From contig JBFKUL010000148.1 in the NCBI GenBank assembly GCA_041635755.1, positions 1 through 7,342 of the forward strand: a stretch of 7,342 nucleotides of DNA. Direction: 5' to 3'. The notes below the pieces were generated by a model. It did no database searches and had not been told where the DNA came from. It worked only from the letters and a program-made list of their open reading frames with translations. The DNA comes from JBFKUL01 sp041635755. Lineage in GTDB: Bacteria; Pseudomonadota; Gammaproteobacteria; Burkholderiales; SG8-39. Shown in pieces: positions 5,953 through 7,342 of this stretch (positions within the stretch are counted from its first letter, which is position 1; the number at the start of each line of letters is the position of its first letter). A program made the position numbers and the translations under genes.

Positions 5953-7167
5953 TCATTTGTCCTTGCTTCCCAGCAGCGTCCGCGCCTCCCAGCGCGGATA
6001 CGGTAGCCGCCACGTCGCACCGGCGAGCTCCGGCGGCCACACGATCTCGCGCCGACCTCCCTGGATCTGCACCACCGCAACGCGCGCGCCGCGTTGCACG
6101 CCGGTCTGCGGATCAATCCGGTGCGCGCCGAGCGGCGTTTGCGTCTCGAGCGCCGCCAGCGCCGCGCGCAGCTTTTCCTGATCGAGCGTCGCCGCCGTCC
6201 GCACCGCACGCTCGAGGACTTTCGCCGCAGCATAACCCTGGGCGGCGGTAAGCGACGGCGCGGTGGACCACTTCGTCGCGAAAGCCTGCGCGAATGCGGG
6301 GTTGCCGGGCGTGGCAAAACGCGGCTCGTAGGGGGACAGTCCGATCACCGCCTCGGCGTCCTGGCCGACGAGGCGCACGAAGCGGGGCTCCTCGGCCCCT
6401 TGCGCAACGAACAGCGCCGGCGCGTACCCCAGGCGCTTGAAGCTCTTGACCATCTCGGCGGCGCTGCGTGCCCCGCCAAACGCCACCCAGGCATCGGCGC
6501 CGGCTTGCTGCGCCTGCGCCACCAGCGGCGCAAAATCGCTTTGACCGGACGCAAAGAACGCCGGCTCGGCCACGCTCATGTTCAGGGCGCGCGCCGCATC
6601 GCGCAGGCCGCTGGCCATCTCACGCGAGGCGGGGTCGTCACGCGCGACCACGAACAGTGTGCGCAATCCAGCCGCGCGGGCGATATGGAGCAACCCGTCG
6701 CCGTAGTCGGTATAGGGCGCGGGCACCTGGAACACGTAGCGCGTGCCGGGCTTGTGCAGAATGCGCGCCGCGCCAGTGGCGTTGATCAGCACGCGCCGCG
6801 CGCGCTCCGCGGCCGCCGCCGCGCCGAGCGACGCCGCGACGCCGAAGGGGCCGAGCAGCAGGTCCGCCTTGTCCTCGCGAATCAGGCGCTCATAGATGCG
6901 GCCGGCCGCAAGGGCTTCCGAGCGATCATCCACCAGCCGCAACTCGACGCGCCGCCCCAGAAGCCCTCCGGCCTCGTTGACCTCGTCCTGCCAGAGCAGC
7001 AGCGCCTTGCGGTAGTCGCCCGAGAGATCGGCGAGCATGCCCGACTGGGCAAGCGATGCGCCGACCACGATCGCCGGATCGGCGGCCACCGCGCCGGCGC
7101 TCATGAGCGCGAAGAACAGCGCCGCAACGCGCCTCGCGCACGAGATCGCCGTCGCGAGCGCGCCCAT
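5953..7167 (-). CDS. Periplasmic substrate-binding protein, LivJ/branched-chain amino acid type
   Basis: This 404-residue protein has an N-terminal signal peptide: basic CARR, hydrophobic VAALFFALMSAGAVA, and a likely cleavage near AVA-AD at residues 28-30. The mature part is a two-lobe type I periplasmic binding fold (Peripla_BP_6-like). It opens with IVVGASLAQSGMLADLSGD, followed by NEAGGLLGRRVELRLVDD and LLLGPFGVAAS, characteristic of LivJ/LivK and urea- or aromatic-acid-binding relatives. Such proteins deliver ligand to an ABC permease, but no permease or ATPase gene is present in the window. It sits between a MaoC hydratase (stop one base before this ATG, as TGAGATG) and a CoA lyase, so translational coupling is likely. 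By context the ligand could be an organic acid rather than an amino acid; this is inference. An ABC system may lie beyond the right edge or elsewhere. Confidence 0.9.
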   Translation of the reverse strand: MGALATAISCARRVAALFFALMSAGAVAADPAIVVGASLAQSGMLADLSGDYRKALLLWQDEVNEAGGLLGRRVELRLVDDRSEALAAGRIYERLIREDKADLLLGPFGVAASLGAAAAAERARRVLINATGAARILHKPGTRYVFQVPAPYTDYGDGLLHIARAAGLRTLFVVARDDPASREMASGLRDAARALNMSVAEPAFFASGQSDFAPLVAQAQQAGADAWVAFGGARSAAEMVKSFKRLGYAPALFVAQGAEEPRFVRLVGQDAEAVIGLSPYEPRFATPGNPAFAQAFATKWSTAPSLTAAQGYAAAKVLERAVRTAATLDQEKLRAALAALETQTPLGAHRIDPQTGVQRGARVAVVQIQGGRREIVWPPELAGATWRLPYPRWEARTLLGSKDK

Positions 7168-7168
7168 C

Positions 7169-7342
7169 TCAGTAATCCATCTTGTCGTCGACCGAATGCC
7201 CGCGCATCGGAATAAGTGCCGAGCGCTCGAAGGTCATGAACACCGTGCCGTCGGCCTTCTTGCCGGTGGTGCGCACGGTGACGATGCCATGGTGCGGCCG
7301 CGACTTGGACTCGCGCTTGTCGAGCACCTCGGATTCCGAGTA
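7169..7342 (-). CDS. MaoC-family enoyl-CoA hydratase, C-terminal fragment
   Basis: The reading frame is open from the right edge to a TGA at 7171-7169, giving the last 57 residues of a protein beginning off the window. The fragment reads SEVLDKRESKSRPHHGIVTV, then a GKKADGTVFMTFERSALIPMRG stretch, ending in DKMDY. The ESKSRP-x2-GIVTVRTTG-x-DGTVFMTFERSALIPMRG pattern is that of the C-terminal strands of MaoC-like hotdog hydratases, especially the group annotated as mesaconyl-CoA, itaconyl-CoA or beta-methylmalyl-CoA hydratase/dehydratase. The catalytic Asp/His motif is expected upstream and is not visible. Its stop is one base before the binding-protein ATG, so it is the upstream member of the same operon as the CoA lyase. 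The family call rests on remembered sequence patterns over a short segment; which hydratase subgroup is uncertain. Confidence 0.72.
   Translation of the reverse strand, partial: YSESEVLDKRESKSRPHHGIVTVRTTGKKADGTVFMTFERSALIPMRGHSVDDKMDY

Noticed and set aside
4930..6006. Plus-strand 358-codon open frame opposite the CoA lyase
   Set aside because: Arg/His/Asp-rich composition without domain signatures; the minus strand encodes an intact CitE-like lyase with a clear ribosome binding site.
6094..7215. Plus-strand 373-codon open frame opposite the binding protein
   Set aside because: Composition is typical of antisense frames in GC-rich genes; the opposite frame has a signal peptide and binding-protein motifs.
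1..7342. CRISPR array, tRNA/rRNA, insertion sequence or prophage remnants
   Set aside because: No regularly spaced direct repeats, no transposase or integrase-like frame, no tRNA cloverleaf and no terminal inverted repeats were seen; intergenic spaces are too short to hold them.

Overview
The window is dense, very GC-rich bacterial chromosome with third-position GC bias, short intergenic gaps and long arginine-rich antisense reading frames. The gene content (a poly-3-hydroxybutyrate-type D-3-hydroxybutyrate dehydrogenase, a PF10023-type putative aminopeptidase lipoprotein, a MaoC hydratase with a CitE-like CoA lyase, and a LivJ-like binding protein) points to a Pseudomonadota member, most likely Betaproteobacteria (Burkholderiales-like). 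That placement is inference from gene content, not from a marker gene. No tRNA, rRNA, CRISPR array, insertion sequence or phage gene is visible, and no gene-free stretch exceeds 300 bases.

Left part, bases 1-1058, plus strand: the C-terminal 151 residues of a D-3-hydroxybutyrate dehydrogenase (bdhA), cut by the window edge, then a 160-residue protein with two zinc-ribbon-like modules. The latter has a strong ribosome binding site and no recognised function. Bases 1072-2740, minus strand: an alpha/beta hydrolase followed by, and overlapping by 17 bases, a lipoprotein with an HELAH zinc-protease motif. Divergent from these is a stand-alone tandem ACT-domain protein (2880-3299, plus).

Right part, bases 3370-7342, minus strand: a tight five-gene run read right to left. 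It comprises the end of a MaoC-family hydratase (only 57 codons in the window), a periplasmic substrate-binding protein, a CitE/HpcH-family CoA-ester lyase, an MFS transporter and a PaaI-type hotdog thioesterase. Gaps are 1, 15, 7 and 11 bases, so one transcript is very likely. Together they resemble an uptake-and-degradation module for a small branched or unsaturated dicarboxylic acid (itaconate, mesaconate or citramalate type): hydration of an enoyl-CoA by MaoC, cleavage of the resulting hydroxyacyl-CoA by the lyase, and a thioesterase to release CoA. The substrate is not provable from this window, and the CoA-transferase or ligase expected for such a pathway would have to lie beyond the right edge.

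Most genes are ordinary accessory metabolism. The items most worth a second look are the MaoC/binding protein/lyase/MFS/thioesterase operon, the binding protein without visible ABC partners, and the double zinc-ribbon protein.
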